Below are positions 1-7,474 of a DNA stretch of 9,135 nt, piece after piece. Position numbers and translations under genes: made by a program. The stretch is from contig JAEWBA010000116.1 in assembly GCA_023391395.1 (NCBI GenBank), positions 1 to 9,135 of the forward strand, in the 5' to 3' direction. Origin of the DNA: Pseudomonadota bacterium. Its GTDB lineage: Bacteria > Pseudomonadota > Gammaproteobacteria > Burkholderiales > Burkholderiaceae_D. Below the pieces are notes generated by a model. The model ran no database searches, had not been told where the DNA came from, and saw only the letters and a program-made list of their open reading frames with translations. Numbering within the stretch: the first letter of the stretch is position 1; every line of letters begins with the position of its first letter.

Positions 1-539
1 TGATAGGCCCAGAAGCCGTCGGCCCGCTTCAGGACAAAGTCACCCACTTCCCTTTGCAGATCCTGCGTGATCGGTCCCAGCCAGCGATCGTCGAAGCGGA
101 TGCAGGCGCCATCGTCGTCGATGCGCAGTCGCCAGGCACGCGGGCTTCTTCCCGGCGCAAGTCCTGCCCGGCAAGTGCCCGGATAGACGGCTGCGCCATC
201 GGCGGCGATGCCGATGTGCGAGTCGGCGATTTCACGGCGCGTGCAGCCGCAGGGATAGACATGCGATCCGAGGCGTGCAAAGGCCGCCACATACAGAGCT
301 TTGCGGCGGCTTTGCCAAACCACTTCGCCATCGGGATGCATGCCGCAGGCGGCAAGGGCGTCGAGAATCGCTTGGGCGGCGCCAGGTACGGCGCGGGCTT
401 CATCGATGTCTTTGAGCCGCACCAGCCAGCGTCCGCCCTGCGCCTTGGCATCGAGATAGCTGGCGAGTGCGGCAACCAGCGAGCCGCGATGCAGCGGGCC
501 GGTAGGGGAGGGAGCGAAGCGGCCGATGTAATGGCTCAT
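1..539 (-). CDS. gluQ: Glutamyl-Q tRNA(Asp) synthetase, 3' end outside the window
   Basis: A truncated aminoacyl-tRNA synthetase paralogue that activates glutamate and attaches it to queuosine at wobble position 34 of tRNA(Asp); it lacks the anticodon-binding domain of GltX. The 179 visible residues begin [20 protein letters not shown], the class I nucleotide-binding signature with the HIGH-like LHRG at 16-19. A DID motif lies at 44-46. The family's zinc site is visible as C97-x-C99 and, later, Y119 and C123. The last residues ([13 protein letters not shown]) match the conserved region before the catalytic centre. The KMSKS-like loop would lie beyond the left edge; family members are about 300 residues. 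The ATG at 539 is chosen because the conserved fold starts at once; there is no clear Shine-Dalgarno. It lies 52 bases downstream of trhO and may be cotranscribed with it. Confidence 0.93.
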   Translation of the reverse strand, partial: MSHYIGRFAPSPTGPLHRGSLVAALASYLDAKAQGGRWLVRLKDIDEARAVPGAAQAILDALAACGMHPDGEVVWQSRRKALYVAAFARLGSHVYPCGCTRREIADSHIGIAADGAAVYPGTCRAGLAPGRSPRAWRLRIDDDGACIRFDDRWLGPITQDLQREVGDFVLKRADGFWAY

Positions 540-591
540 GGCGACAGGGCCCAGACAGCCGGTCTTGTCCGCTGTGGCGCCGGCACGAGGC

Positions 592-1449
592 TCACGCTGC
601 CTCGCGCGTCTCCTTGCGGCAATGCGGGCAGGAACGCCCCGGCACGTAGTAAGGCGATAATTGCTCTCGCGGTGTCACCACGGCGCGGCAGGCATAGCAT
701 TGCGCGGTCTCGGTCGGCTTCAGGTTCGGATTGAGCGCAGTGCGGTAGTCGAAGACGAAGCAATCGCCGGTGTAGTGCGCGCCGCCCACTTCCTCAAAGT
801 ACTTGAGGATGCCGCCCTCGAGCTGGTACACGTTCTCGAAGCCGACGTTCTGCATGTGAATGGCCGCCTTTTCGCAGCGTATGCCGCCGGTGCAGAACGT
901 GACCACGGTCTTGCCGGCGAACTCATCCTTGTGCTGCGCGATCACTTCCGGGAAGTCGCTGAACTTGGTGATGCGGTAATCGACGGTATCGGCGAAGGTA
1001 CCGACATCGACTTCGAAATCGTTGCGCGTATCGACCATCACCACCTGCTTGCCAGCGTCGTCGTGTCCGGCATCCAGCCAGCGCTTTAGCGTCTTCGCGT
1101 CCACCGCGGGAGCACGGCCGAGTTCCGGCTGGATGAGCGGATTTTTCATGGTGATGATTTCCCGCTTGAGCTTGACCAGCATGCGCCGGAAAGGCTGCTC
1201 CTCGGAAAAGCTCTCCTTGGCTTCGATGTCCGCGAAGCGCTCGTCCGAACGCAGCCAGGCAAGAAAGCGGTCGATCGGCTCGCGCAGGCCGGCCAGGAAC
1301 AGATTGATACCTTCCGGGCTGAGCAGAATGGTGCCCTTCAGGCCCAGCTCCTCGCAGATGGCGCGAAACTGCGGGCGCTTTTCGACGGTGTCGGCGAAGG
1401 TGACGAACTTGTAGGCGGAAATATTGACGTAAGGCGCGGAAGACTGCAT
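592..1449 (-). CDS. trhO: tRNA uridine(34) hydroxylase, rhodanese family
   Basis: 285 residues of the TrhO/YceA family. These enzymes hydroxylate U34 of certain tRNAs to 5-hydroxyuridine using molecular oxygen, the first step towards cmo5U/mcmo5U. Seen here: an N-terminal acylphosphatase-like part (about 5-100, with [12 protein letters not shown] at 38-49), then a rhodanese domain (about 125-225) with the signature [10 protein letters not shown], whose first cysteine, C186, is the expected catalytic residue. A C-terminal pair of CxxC motifs (C251/C254 and C274/C277) looks like a zinc ribbon. E. coli TrhO is longer (350 residues); shorter forms are usual in betaproteobacteria, so I do not call it truncated. 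The ATG at 1449 fits the conserved N terminus ([10 protein letters not shown]), but no convincing Shine-Dalgarno precedes it. Older annotations call this a rhodanese or sulfurtransferase. gluQ follows 52 bases downstream. Confidence 0.94.
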   Translation of the reverse strand: MQSSAPYVNISAYKFVTFADTVEKRPQFRAICEELGLKGTILLSPEGINLFLAGLREPIDRFLAWLRSDERFADIEAKESFSEEQPFRRMLVKLKREIITMKNPLIQPELGRAPAVDAKTLKRWLDAGHDDAGKQVVMVDTRNDFEVDVGTFADTVDYRITKFSDFPEVIAQHKDEFAGKTVVTFCTGGIRCEKAAIHMQNVGFENVYQLEGGILKYFEEVGGAHYTGDCFVFDYRTALNPNLKPTETAQCYACRAVVTPREQLSPYYVPGRSCPHCRKETREAA

Positions 1450-1481
1450 GGGAGAGCGAGGTAAGTCTTTGATTTTCCGGC

Positions 1482-1487
1482 ATTATA
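1482..1487 (-). promoter_or_regulatory. Candidate -10 box for trhO-gluQ
   Basis: On the minus strand this reads TATAAT, a perfect sigma-70 -10 hexamer, 32 bases before the trhO ATG. A start site near 1475 would give a leader of about 25 bases. No good -35 hexamer sits at 16-18 bases (TCACCG at 1505-1510 matches only two positions), and there is no extended TGn. The support is one hexamer in a divergent intergenic gap. Confidence 0.4.
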
Positions 1488-1541
1488 AACGCTCGCAAGA
1501 CTGCCGGTGAGGCGGCTCGTTGGTGAGGTGAAAAAGAGTCA

Positions 1542-1575
1542 AGCCTGCAGGCTCTTGCAACCAAGGATTGCAGGC
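1542..1575. repeat. Palindrome and inverted repeat in the trhO/dnaE divergent region
   Basis: AGCCTGCAGGCT at 1542-1553 is a perfect 12-bp palindrome. Its left half is matched again by TGCAGGC at 1569-1575, so GCCTGCA (1543-1549) and TGCAGGC form an inverted repeat with a 19-base spacer. It lies between the two divergent starts, as an operator might, 19 bases upstream of the candidate dnaE -10 box. No known regulator site is recognised, and no U-tract makes it a terminator. Confidence 0.35.
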
Positions 1576-1594
1576 CGGAACCTGATGTGCGGAG

Positions 1595-1600
1595 TACAAT
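1595..1600 (+). promoter_or_regulatory. Candidate -10 box for dnaE
   Basis: TACAAT matches five of six bases of the sigma-70 -10 consensus. Six bases separate it from the dnaE ATG, so transcription would begin at or very near the A of the start codon, giving a leaderless mRNA. No recognisable -35 is seen at 15-19 bases. The only Shine-Dalgarno-like bases, GGAG at 1591-1594, are 12 bases from the ATG, which is too far for a strong site. The alternative is a longer transcript from further upstream that uses this weak GGAG. Confidence 0.3.
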
Positions 1601-1606
1601 ACCCCG

Positions 1607-4600
1607 ATGACTGCGCCGCAATTCGTTCACCTCCGTCTCCACTCCGAATTCTCCATCGTCGATGGCCTGGTGCGCATCGATGATGCCGTCAAGGCCGCCG
1701 CCAAGGATGGGCAGGCGGCGCTGGCGGTGACCGACCTGGCCAACCTGTTTGCCATGGTCAAGTTCTACAAGGCGGCGCGTAGCAAAGGCATCAAACCCAT
1801 TGCTGGCTGCGACGTCTGGATCACCAACGAGGATGACCGCGACAAGCCGTCGCGACTGCTGCTCCTGGTGAAGGATCGCACCGGCTATCTGCAGTTGTGC
1901 GAACTCCTGAGCAAGGCCTGGTTGACCAATCTGTACCGCGGCCGCGCCGAACTCCGCGCGGAGTGGCTGGAAGGCGGCGCGGCAAGCGGATTGATCGCCT
2001 TGTCGGGCGCGCATTTCGGCGATGTCGGCATGGCCATCGACAATGGCAACCTTGAAGCGGCGGAACGCAATGCGATGCGTTGGGCGCGCCTTTTCCCCAA
2101 TCGCTACTACCTGGAAGTGCAACGGGCCGGCCAGCCCAATATGGAGCGCCAGGTAAGGCAAACCGTGGCGCTGGCGTCCAAGCTGCACCTGCCGGTGGTC
2201 GCCACGCATCCGGTCCAGTTCCTGTCGCAGGACGAGTTCATTGCGCACGAGGCGCGCACCTGCATTGCCGAAGGCGAGATTCTCGCCAATCCGCGCCGGA
2301 TCAAGCGCTTCAACGAACAGCAGTGCTTCAAGACCCAAGCCGAGATGGCGGAATTGTTCGCCGACCTGCCGGCGGCGCTGCAGAATTCGATCGAGATCGC
2401 CAAGCGCTGCAATCTGCAACTGGAACTGGGCAAGCCCAAGCTGCCGGTCTTTCCGACGCCGGACGGCATGACCATCGATGACTTCCTGGTCGCGCAAGCG
2501 CAAGCGGGCCTGGAAGAACGGCTGCAACAGCTCTACTCGGACCCGGCAAAACGCGACGCGGAGCGGCCGCGCTACGAGGCACGTCTGAAATTCGAGACCG
2601 ATACCATCATCAAGATGGGTTTCCCGGGCTACTTCCTGATCGTGGCCGACTTCATCCAGTGGGCCAAGAACAATGGCGTCCCGGTCGGGCCGGGACGCGG
2701 CTCCGGTGCCGGCTCGCTGGTTGCCTATGCGCTCAAGATCACCGACCTCGATCCTCTTGAATACAACCTGCTGTTCGAGCGCTTCCTGAATCCGGAGCGG
2801 GTGTCCATGCCCGACTTCGATATCGACTTCTGCCAGGAAGGGCGCGACCGCGTGATCCAGTACGTCAAGGATCGCTACGGCAAGGACGCGGTATCGCAGA
2901 TCGCCACCTTCGGCACCATGGCGGCCAAGGGCGCGGTGCGCGATGTGGGACGCGTGCTCGACATGAGCTACACCTTCTGCGACGGCATTTCCAAGCTCAT
3001 CCCTTTCAAGCCGGGCAAGCTCGTGACTATCGCCGATGCGCTGCAGGAAGAGCCCTTGCTGGCCGAGCGCAGGGAAAAAGAAGAAGAGGTCAAGCAATTG
3101 CTGGAACTGGCCCAGCAGGTCGAAGGCATTGCACGCAACATCGGCATGCACGCCGGCGGTGTGCTGATCGCGCCCGGCAAGCTGACCGATTTCTGCCCGC
3201 TGTATACACAGGGCGGCGACTCGGGCGTGGTCTCGCAATACGACAAGGACGACGTGGAAGCGGTCGGCCTGGTGAAGTTCGACTTCCTTGGCCTGACCAC
3301 GCTGACCATACTCGACCGTGCGGTGCGCTACATCAAGCAGCTCGATCCGGCTATGGCGGATTTCGACCTGGCCAAGCTGCCTCTGGGCGACCGCGCTTCC
3401 TATGAGCTGCTGAGCAAGGCCAAGACGGTCGCCGTGTTCCAGCTGGAAAGCCGCGGCATGCAGGGCATGCTCAAGGATGCCAGGCCTGACCGTTTCGAGG
3501 ACATCATCGCCCTGGTGGCGCTGTACCGTCCGGGCCCCATGGACCTGATCCCCGATTTCTGCCGCCGCAAGCATGGCGAGAAATTCGAGTATCCCGATCC
3601 GCGTACCGAGAGCATCCTGTCCGAGACCTACGGCATCATGGTGTACCAGGAACAGGTGATGCAGATGGCGCAGGTCATCGGCGGCTATTCGCTAGGCGGC
3701 GCCGACTTGCTGCGTCGCGCGATGGGCAAGAAGAAGCCGGAAGAGATGGCCGAGCATCGCCTTATCTTCCGCGAAGGCGCCGCCAAGAACGGCCTGTCGC
3801 AGGAAAAGGCCGACGAGATCTTCGACTTGATGGAGAAGTTCGCCGGCTATGGCTTCAACAAGTCGCACGCCGCCGCCTACGCGCTCCTGTCCTATTACAC
3901 GGCTTATCTGAAGGCGCACCATCCGGCCGCCTTCATGGCGGCCAACTTGTCGCTGGCCATGGACGATACCGACAAGGTGAAGATCCTGGTCGAGGATGCG
4001 ATCGAGGTCTGCGGCTTGGAGCTGCTGCCGCCGAACATCAACCTGTCGGATTACCGTTTCACGCCGGTGGGTGAGCCGGGCAAGAAGGCGAAACAGATCC
4101 GCTATGGCCTGGGTGCGGTCAAAGGCAGCGGCCAGAACGCCATCGAAGCCATCTTGGCGGCGCGCCGCGAAAAACCTTTCACCGATCTGTTTGATTTCGT
4201 CAAGCGCGTCGACCGCCGCCAGATCAACCGCCGCACCATTGAAGCGCTGATTCGTGCCGGTGCCTTCGATTGCTTCCAGGTGGACCGCGCGGTCCTGATG
4301 GCGAGCGTGGGTTTTGCCATGGAATGCGCGGAACAGGCTGAAGCCTCGGCCAACCAGGTGAGCCTGTTCGGCGCAGAAGACGGCGGCATCGATGGGCCGC
4401 AGGAATATGTGAAGGCAGCGCCCTGGACGGAGAAGCAGAGGCTGACCGAAGAGAAATCCGCTCTCGGCTTCTACCTCTCCGGCCACTTGTTCAATGCCTA
4501 TGCCGAGGAAGCGCGCCGGTTCGCGCGCACGCCGCTGGCAAAGCTTGAACCCAGCCGCGAGCCGCGCGTGCTCGCCGGCATCATCACGACGGTGCGTACG

Positions 4601-5056
4601 CAGATGACCCAGCGCGGCAAGATGGTGATCGTCACCCTCGACGACGGCACCGCGACCGTCGATGTCACGGTCTACAACGAGTTGTACGACCCGAACCGCA
4701 ACCTGTTCAAGGAAGACGAATTTCTGGCTGTCCAAGGCAAGGTATCGGAAGACCGCTTCTCGGGCGGCCTGCGCGTGACGGCGGACAAGGTGATGGATAT
4801 CGCGATGGCGCGCGTGGCCTTCGGCAAGCAGTTCTCGTTCGCGCTGGCGGCGCAGATCGACGCCCTTCAGATCAAGACGCTGCTGCAGTCGTATCGTGCA
4901 GAAACCGGCCTGCCGCTGACGATGCGTTATCAACGCGACGGCGTGGCCAGTTGCGAACTTCGCCTTGGCGACGACTGGCGCATCGCGCCGGCGGACGAAT
5001 TGAAGCAGCTACTGACGGAAAAATTCGGTGCTCAGGGCGCGATGGTCGAATACTGA
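1607..5056 (+). CDS. dnaE: DNA polymerase III alpha subunit
   Basis: 1149 residues, full length for proteobacterial DnaE (E. coli 1160). It is the catalytic subunit of the replicative polymerase. Domain order: PHP domain (about 5-280), palm with the glycine-rich GPGRGSGAGS, then MPDFDIDFC, where D405 and D407 correspond to E. coli D401/D403. The third catalytic aspartate is D559 in KFDFLGL (E. coli D555). Fingers follow (RPGPMDLIPDF, then FAGYGFNKSHAAAYALLSYY). A helix-hairpin-helix lies near 865-890 (RRQINRRTIEALI), a beta-clamp motif QVSLF at 917-921, an OB fold near 986-1068, and then the C-terminal tau-binding region. The PHP metal site is degenerate, as in E. coli: HLRLH in place of HLHxH and TDLAN in place of TDHGN. 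Proofreading is therefore expected from a separate DnaQ. The ATG at 1607 fits the conserved start FVHLRLHSEFS. It is divergent from trhO. Confidence 0.98.
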   Translation: MTAPQFVHLRLHSEFSIVDGLVRIDDAVKAAAKDGQAALAVTDLANLFAMVKFYKAARSKGIKPIAGCDVWITNEDDRDKPSRLLLLVKDRTGYLQLCELLSKAWLTNLYRGRAELRAEWLEGGAASGLIALSGAHFGDVGMAIDNGNLEAAERNAMRWARLFPNRYYLEVQRAGQPNMERQVRQTVALASKLHLPVVATHPVQFLSQDEFIAHEARTCIAEGEILANPRRIKRFNEQQCFKTQAEMAELFADLPAALQNSIEIAKRCNLQLELGKPKLPVFPTPDGMTIDDFLVAQAQAGLEERLQQLYSDPAKRDAERPRYEARLKFETDTIIKMGFPGYFLIVADFIQWAKNNGVPVGPGRGSGAGSLVAYALKITDLDPLEYNLLFERFLNPERVSMPDFDIDFCQEGRDRVIQYVKDRYGKDAVSQIATFGTMAAKGAVRDVGRVLDMSYTFCDGISKLIPFKPGKLVTIADALQEEPLLAERREKEEEVKQLLELAQQVEGIARNIGMHAGGVLIAPGKLTDFCPLYTQGGDSGVVSQYDKDDVEAVGLVKFDFLGLTTLTILDRAVRYIKQLDPAMADFDLAKLPLGDRASYELLSKAKTVAVFQLESRGMQGMLKDARPDRFEDIIALVALYRPGPMDLIPDFCRRKHGEKFEYPDPRTESILSETYGIMVYQEQVMQMAQVIGGYSLGGADLLRRAMGKKKPEEMAEHRLIFREGAAKNGLSQEKADEIFDLMEKFAGYGFNKSHAAAYALLSYYTAYLKAHHPAAFMAANLSLAMDDTDKVKILVEDAIEVCGLELLPPNINLSDYRFTPVGEPGKKAKQIRYGLGAVKGSGQNAIEAILAARREKPFTDLFDFVKRVDRRQINRRTIEALIRAGAFDCFQVDRAVLMASVGFAMECAEQAEASANQVSLFGAEDGGIDGPQEYVKAAPWTEKQRLTEEKSALGFYLSGHLFNAYAEEARRFARTPLAKLEPSREPRVLAGIITTVRTQMTQRGKMVIVTLDDGTATVDVTVYNELYDPNRNLFKEDEFLAVQGKVSEDRFSGGLRVTADKVMDIAMARVAFGKQFSFALAAQIDALQIKTLLQSYRAETGLPLTMRYQRDGVASCELRLGDDWRIAPADELKQLLTEKFGAQGAMVEY

Positions 5057-5198
5057 GCCCCGCCGATTGGTGGCCCGATCCTGTAGCTGCCTATTTGCAC
5101 TGTCTGTCTCAGCCTTGTCCTGAAGCGGGCGCTCACGCTCTGCCGGACGGTGCCGCCTTGGGGCCTTTAAGCGCCTCGCTGTTCATGCTTGGTAGGAA

Positions 5199-5215
5199 AT
5201 TGCTCTTTCAGCAAT
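5199..5215. repeat. Small perfect hairpin after dnaE
   Basis: ATTGCT-CTTTC-AGCAAT is a perfect 6-bp stem with a 5-base loop, 142 bases after the dnaE stop. No run of T follows (the next bases are AGCGGGTTT) and the stem is AT-rich, so it is at best a weak intrinsic terminator. I see no strong terminator elsewhere in 5057-5295, so dnaE may end by Rho or read into the LPS genes. Confidence 0.25.
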
Positions 5216-5222
5216 AGCGGGT

Positions 5223-5236
5223 TTGATATTAGTCAA
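5223..5236. promoter_or_regulatory. Candidate FNR/ANR-type (CRP-FNR family) box
   Basis: TTGAT-ATTA-GTCAA matches the FNR/ANR/DNR half-site pattern TTGAT-N4-ATCAA at nine of ten positions; GTCAA right halves are also accepted by ANR/DNR-type proteins. One more base on each side extends the dyad (TTTGA/TCAAA). The centre, 5229.5, would be -41.5 from a start near 5271. A 4/6 -10-like AACAAT at 5258-5263 suits that start, giving class II activator geometry. The site lies 59 bases before the ATG of the GT9 gene. A chance match is unlikely in a gap this small but not excluded. Confidence 0.45.
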
Positions 5237-5295
5237 ATTCCTCTTGCCGTTGCGCGCAACAATTCAGCTCTTTGCTGCTCTGGTCGCCGCTCGCA

Positions 5296-6378
5296 ATGAT
5301 CAAGAAGAGCTCACATATTCTGATATGCCGCACCGACAATCTCGGAGATGTGGTGCTGACCTTGCCTATCACTGCGTGGCTCAAGCAGAAATTTCCCTCG
5401 ATAAAAATCAGTTTCCTATGCCGGAAATATGCAGCGGACGCCGCCAGGCGGTGCAGCAGCGTCGACGAAGTGGTCGAGCTCGAAACCTTTCTGGAAAATC
5501 CGCCGGCGTATTTTGCAACCGCCAAGCCGGATACGGTGCTTATTGCGCAACCGGATAAAAGACTTGCGATCGCAGCATTCAAGGCAGGTATTTCGAACCG
5601 CATCGGCAATGCGCGCCAGAAGCTTTACCTGCTGATTTTTTGCAATCGCCGGGTGCGCTTTTCGAAGCGTACTTCCCCTTTGCACGAAGCCCAGTTCAAT
5701 TTCGAATTCCTGCGCCCTTTCGGACTCCAGCACATTCCCGAACTGCCCGCCATCGTGCCCTTATTCAAATTTGAGCTCGATGTCGATGAAGACATAGGGA
5801 GGATGCTTGGCCCATACAAATTCAATCTGATCCTCCATACCAAATCGAACGGGCATGGACGCGAGTGGCCGATTGAAAATTATTTGGCGCTCGCAAAGCG
5901 CTTGAGCCTGAATGCCGATATCCATATCTGGCTGACGGGCACTGGCAAAGAGGGAGAATGGATTGAAAAGAATGCCCCAGAACTGTTGGAGCAAAAGAAT
6001 CTCAGCAACCTCTGCGGCAAGCTGACTCTCGATCAACTGATCTCGTTTATCCAAGCGGCGGATGGGCTGGTCGCCAGCGGTACAGGTCCTCTCCATCTAT
6101 CGGCTGCCATGGGTCAGCGCACTCTCGGCTTGTTTCCACCATCCCGCCCGATGCATCCGGGTCGATGGGCGCCGGTCGGGGCACGTGCGGAAATTCTATG
6201 CACGCCGGCCAGCAAATGCGTGGGTTGTCCGACCGGAGAAGCGATCACATGCGAGTGCATGAGAGCGATTTTTCCTGACAGCGTGGAGCAGGTCGTGTCG
6301 AGGTGGCTCGAAGAGTCGCGGGAGCGTGATTGCGGCCAAGTGGAAATAAGTCCGACATCGAATGCCCGATTCATATAA
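5296..6378 (+). CDS. Glycosyltransferase family 9, heptosyltransferase-like
   Basis: 360 residues with the GT-B architecture of the ADP-heptose:LPS heptosyltransferase family (WaaC/WaaF/WaaQ type), cytoplasmic enzymes that add heptose to the LPS inner core. N-terminal half: RTDNLGDVVLTLP at 12-24, where D18 aligns with the proposed catalytic base of WaaC. C-terminal half: HTKSNGHGREWP at 181-192 and the nucleotide-sugar signature SGTGPLHLSAAMG at 261-273. A cysteine group near the end (C308-x2-C311, then C319-x-C321) is distinctive. The exact acceptor cannot be told, so no symbol is given. The start is the ATG at 5296, where the fold begins; a TTG at 5272 is in frame, but neither has a good Shine-Dalgarno. 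The FNR-like box lies 59 bases upstream and a GT8 gene follows after 45 bases. Codon use is more AT-rich than in dnaE (hand-counted lines 48% and 55% GC). Confidence 0.88.
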   Translation: MIKKSSHILICRTDNLGDVVLTLPITAWLKQKFPSIKISFLCRKYAADAARRCSSVDEVVELETFLENPPAYFATAKPDTVLIAQPDKRLAIAAFKAGISNRIGNARQKLYLLIFCNRRVRFSKRTSPLHEAQFNFEFLRPFGLQHIPELPAIVPLFKFELDVDEDIGRMLGPYKFNLILHTKSNGHGREWPIENYLALAKRLSLNADIHIWLTGTGKEGEWIEKNAPELLEQKNLSNLCGKLTLDQLISFIQAADGLVASGTGPLHLSAAMGQRTLGLFPPSRPMHPGRWAPVGARAEILCTPASKCVGCPTGEAITCECMRAIFPDSVEQVVSRWLEESRERDCGQVEISPTSNARFI

Positions 6379-6423
6379 GCGACTCAAAAATGACGGCACG
6401 CGTCTGCTCACGCTCCGCTCAAT

Positions 6424-7434
6424 ATGATGAAGGACAGTCCGGTGGAGACCCCTTTGTTCAATGATTCTCCTTCCCGAGCTTTTACCGGCCGGGATGCCGT
6501 CCATATCGCCTTCGGTGTCGACGCAAGTTATTTCCGCGGCATGGGCGTCGCCATCACTTCAGTAGTCGAAAACAATCCCGGACTGCATTTCATTTTCCAT
6601 GTGTTCGCATTTTCGATTTCGGACGATAGCCGGTACAGAATGGCGGAACTCGGAAAGAAATACGACATCGACATTCGCCTTCATTTACTGGACACCGAGA
6701 TTCTGAATGCATTTTCCGGGTTTCCTTGCTTCGCTCAGCATTCTTTGGGCACATTCATCCGGCTGCTGATTCCCAACCGCTTGAAAGGCATTACCGATAA
6801 GGTTCTCTATCTCGACGCGGACATTCTCTGCTTCGGAGGCATCGCGGAGCTACTGGAAACCGATATTGGGGATTGCGTCGCGGTGGTCGTGCACGACGAA
6901 ATCGAAACCACGGTGAAGACGCAGATCGCGGCGCTCGGAATACGAAATGGGAAGTATTTCAATGCCGGTGTCATGTACATCAATGTCGATCAGTGGATTG
7001 CGAACGATACGCAAAATACCGCGCTGAAAATCCTCACGAGCCGCGAGCTGGTTTTTGCCGATCAGGATGCGCTCAACATCGCACTCGATGGGCACACCAG
7101 GTATGTCCACGACAAGTGGAACTACCGCTATCACCTGGTGGATTTTCTCAGCCGGGGGCAGTGGCGGCTGGACATAGCGAAGCCCTATGTATTCATACAC
7201 TTTACCGGGCCGGTCAAGCCTTGGCATAGCTGGTGTCTGCACGAGGCGCGCGGGATATTCGTGAACTACCAATCCCTGTCGCCATGGGCGGATGTGCCTT
7301 TGGATGGGCCGAGGACAGCGAGGGACCTCAAGCTGTTCTCCAAATTTCTGATCAAGCAGAATCGCATCGGCGATGGCATTTTCTGGCATGCGAAGTATCT
7401 TGGCGCCAGACTCGTGCAACGCCTGAAATTCTGA
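6424..7434 (+). CDS. Glycosyltransferase family 8 (LPS galactosyl/glucosyltransferase type)
   Basis: 336 residues of the retaining GT-A family GT8 (LgtC, WaaO/WaaJ relatives), which transfer galactose or glucose from UDP-sugars onto the LPS core. Motifs: the N-terminal strand HIAFGVDASY (27-36), the metal-binding DAD at 131-133 in LYLDADILC, FNAGVMYINVDQW at 179-191, ADQDALN at 212-218 and the C-terminal metal/UDP motif HFTGPVKPW at 259-267. All key residues are present, so the enzyme should be active. The donor and acceptor sugars cannot be read from sequence. Two ATGs sit at 6424 and 6427 without a Shine-Dalgarno. A GTG at 6442 is preceded by AAGGA (6430-6434, 7 bases away) and could be the true start, removing six residues ahead of the fold. 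The gene is AT-richer than its flanks (about 45-47% GC in two sampled lines). A paralogue lies at 8779-9135. Confidence 0.93.
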   Translation: MMKDSPVETPLFNDSPSRAFTGRDAVHIAFGVDASYFRGMGVAITSVVENNPGLHFIFHVFAFSISDDSRYRMAELGKKYDIDIRLHLLDTEILNAFSGFPCFAQHSLGTFIRLLIPNRLKGITDKVLYLDADILCFGGIAELLETDIGDCVAVVVHDEIETTVKTQIAALGIRNGKYFNAGVMYINVDQWIANDTQNTALKILTSRELVFADQDALNIALDGHTRYVHDKWNYRYHLVDFLSRGQWRLDIAKPYVFIHFTGPVKPWHSWCLHEARGIFVNYQSLSPWADVPLDGPRTARDLKLFSKFLIKQNRIGDGIFWHAKYLGARLVQRLKF

Positions 7435-7474
7435 CGACGTGCGCGCAGGCCGCAGTACATCACATCCAAGACGC

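Noticed and set aside
54..734. 226-codon plus-strand open frame
   Set aside because: It is opposite gluQ and trhO, both of which carry recognisable catalytic motifs on the minus strand.
923..3574. Very long minus-strand open frame (883 codons) as a gene
   Set aside because: It is antisense to dnaE and overlaps trhO in another frame; both real genes have full conserved domains, and the frame shows none.
4193..4205. TTGAT-TTC-GTCAA inside dnaE as a second FNR-like site
   Set aside because: The spacer is three bases rather than four, and it lies deep in coding sequence.
3692..4933. 413-codon minus-strand open frame
   Set aside because: It lies entirely opposite the fingers and C-terminal part of dnaE; composition is typical of a GC-rich shadow frame.
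5060..5075. Short stem just after the dnaE stop (CCGCC/GGTGG) as a terminator
   Set aside because: Only five pairs including a G-U, and no T-run follows.
4951..5217. Small plus-strand open frame across the dnaE stop
   Set aside because: It begins inside dnaE in another frame, has no ribosome binding site and shows no recognisable motif.
5272..5295. TTG at 5272 as the start of the GT9 gene
   Set aside because: No Shine-Dalgarno precedes it, and the eight added residues lie outside the conserved fold; the ATG at 5296 is preferred, though not proven.
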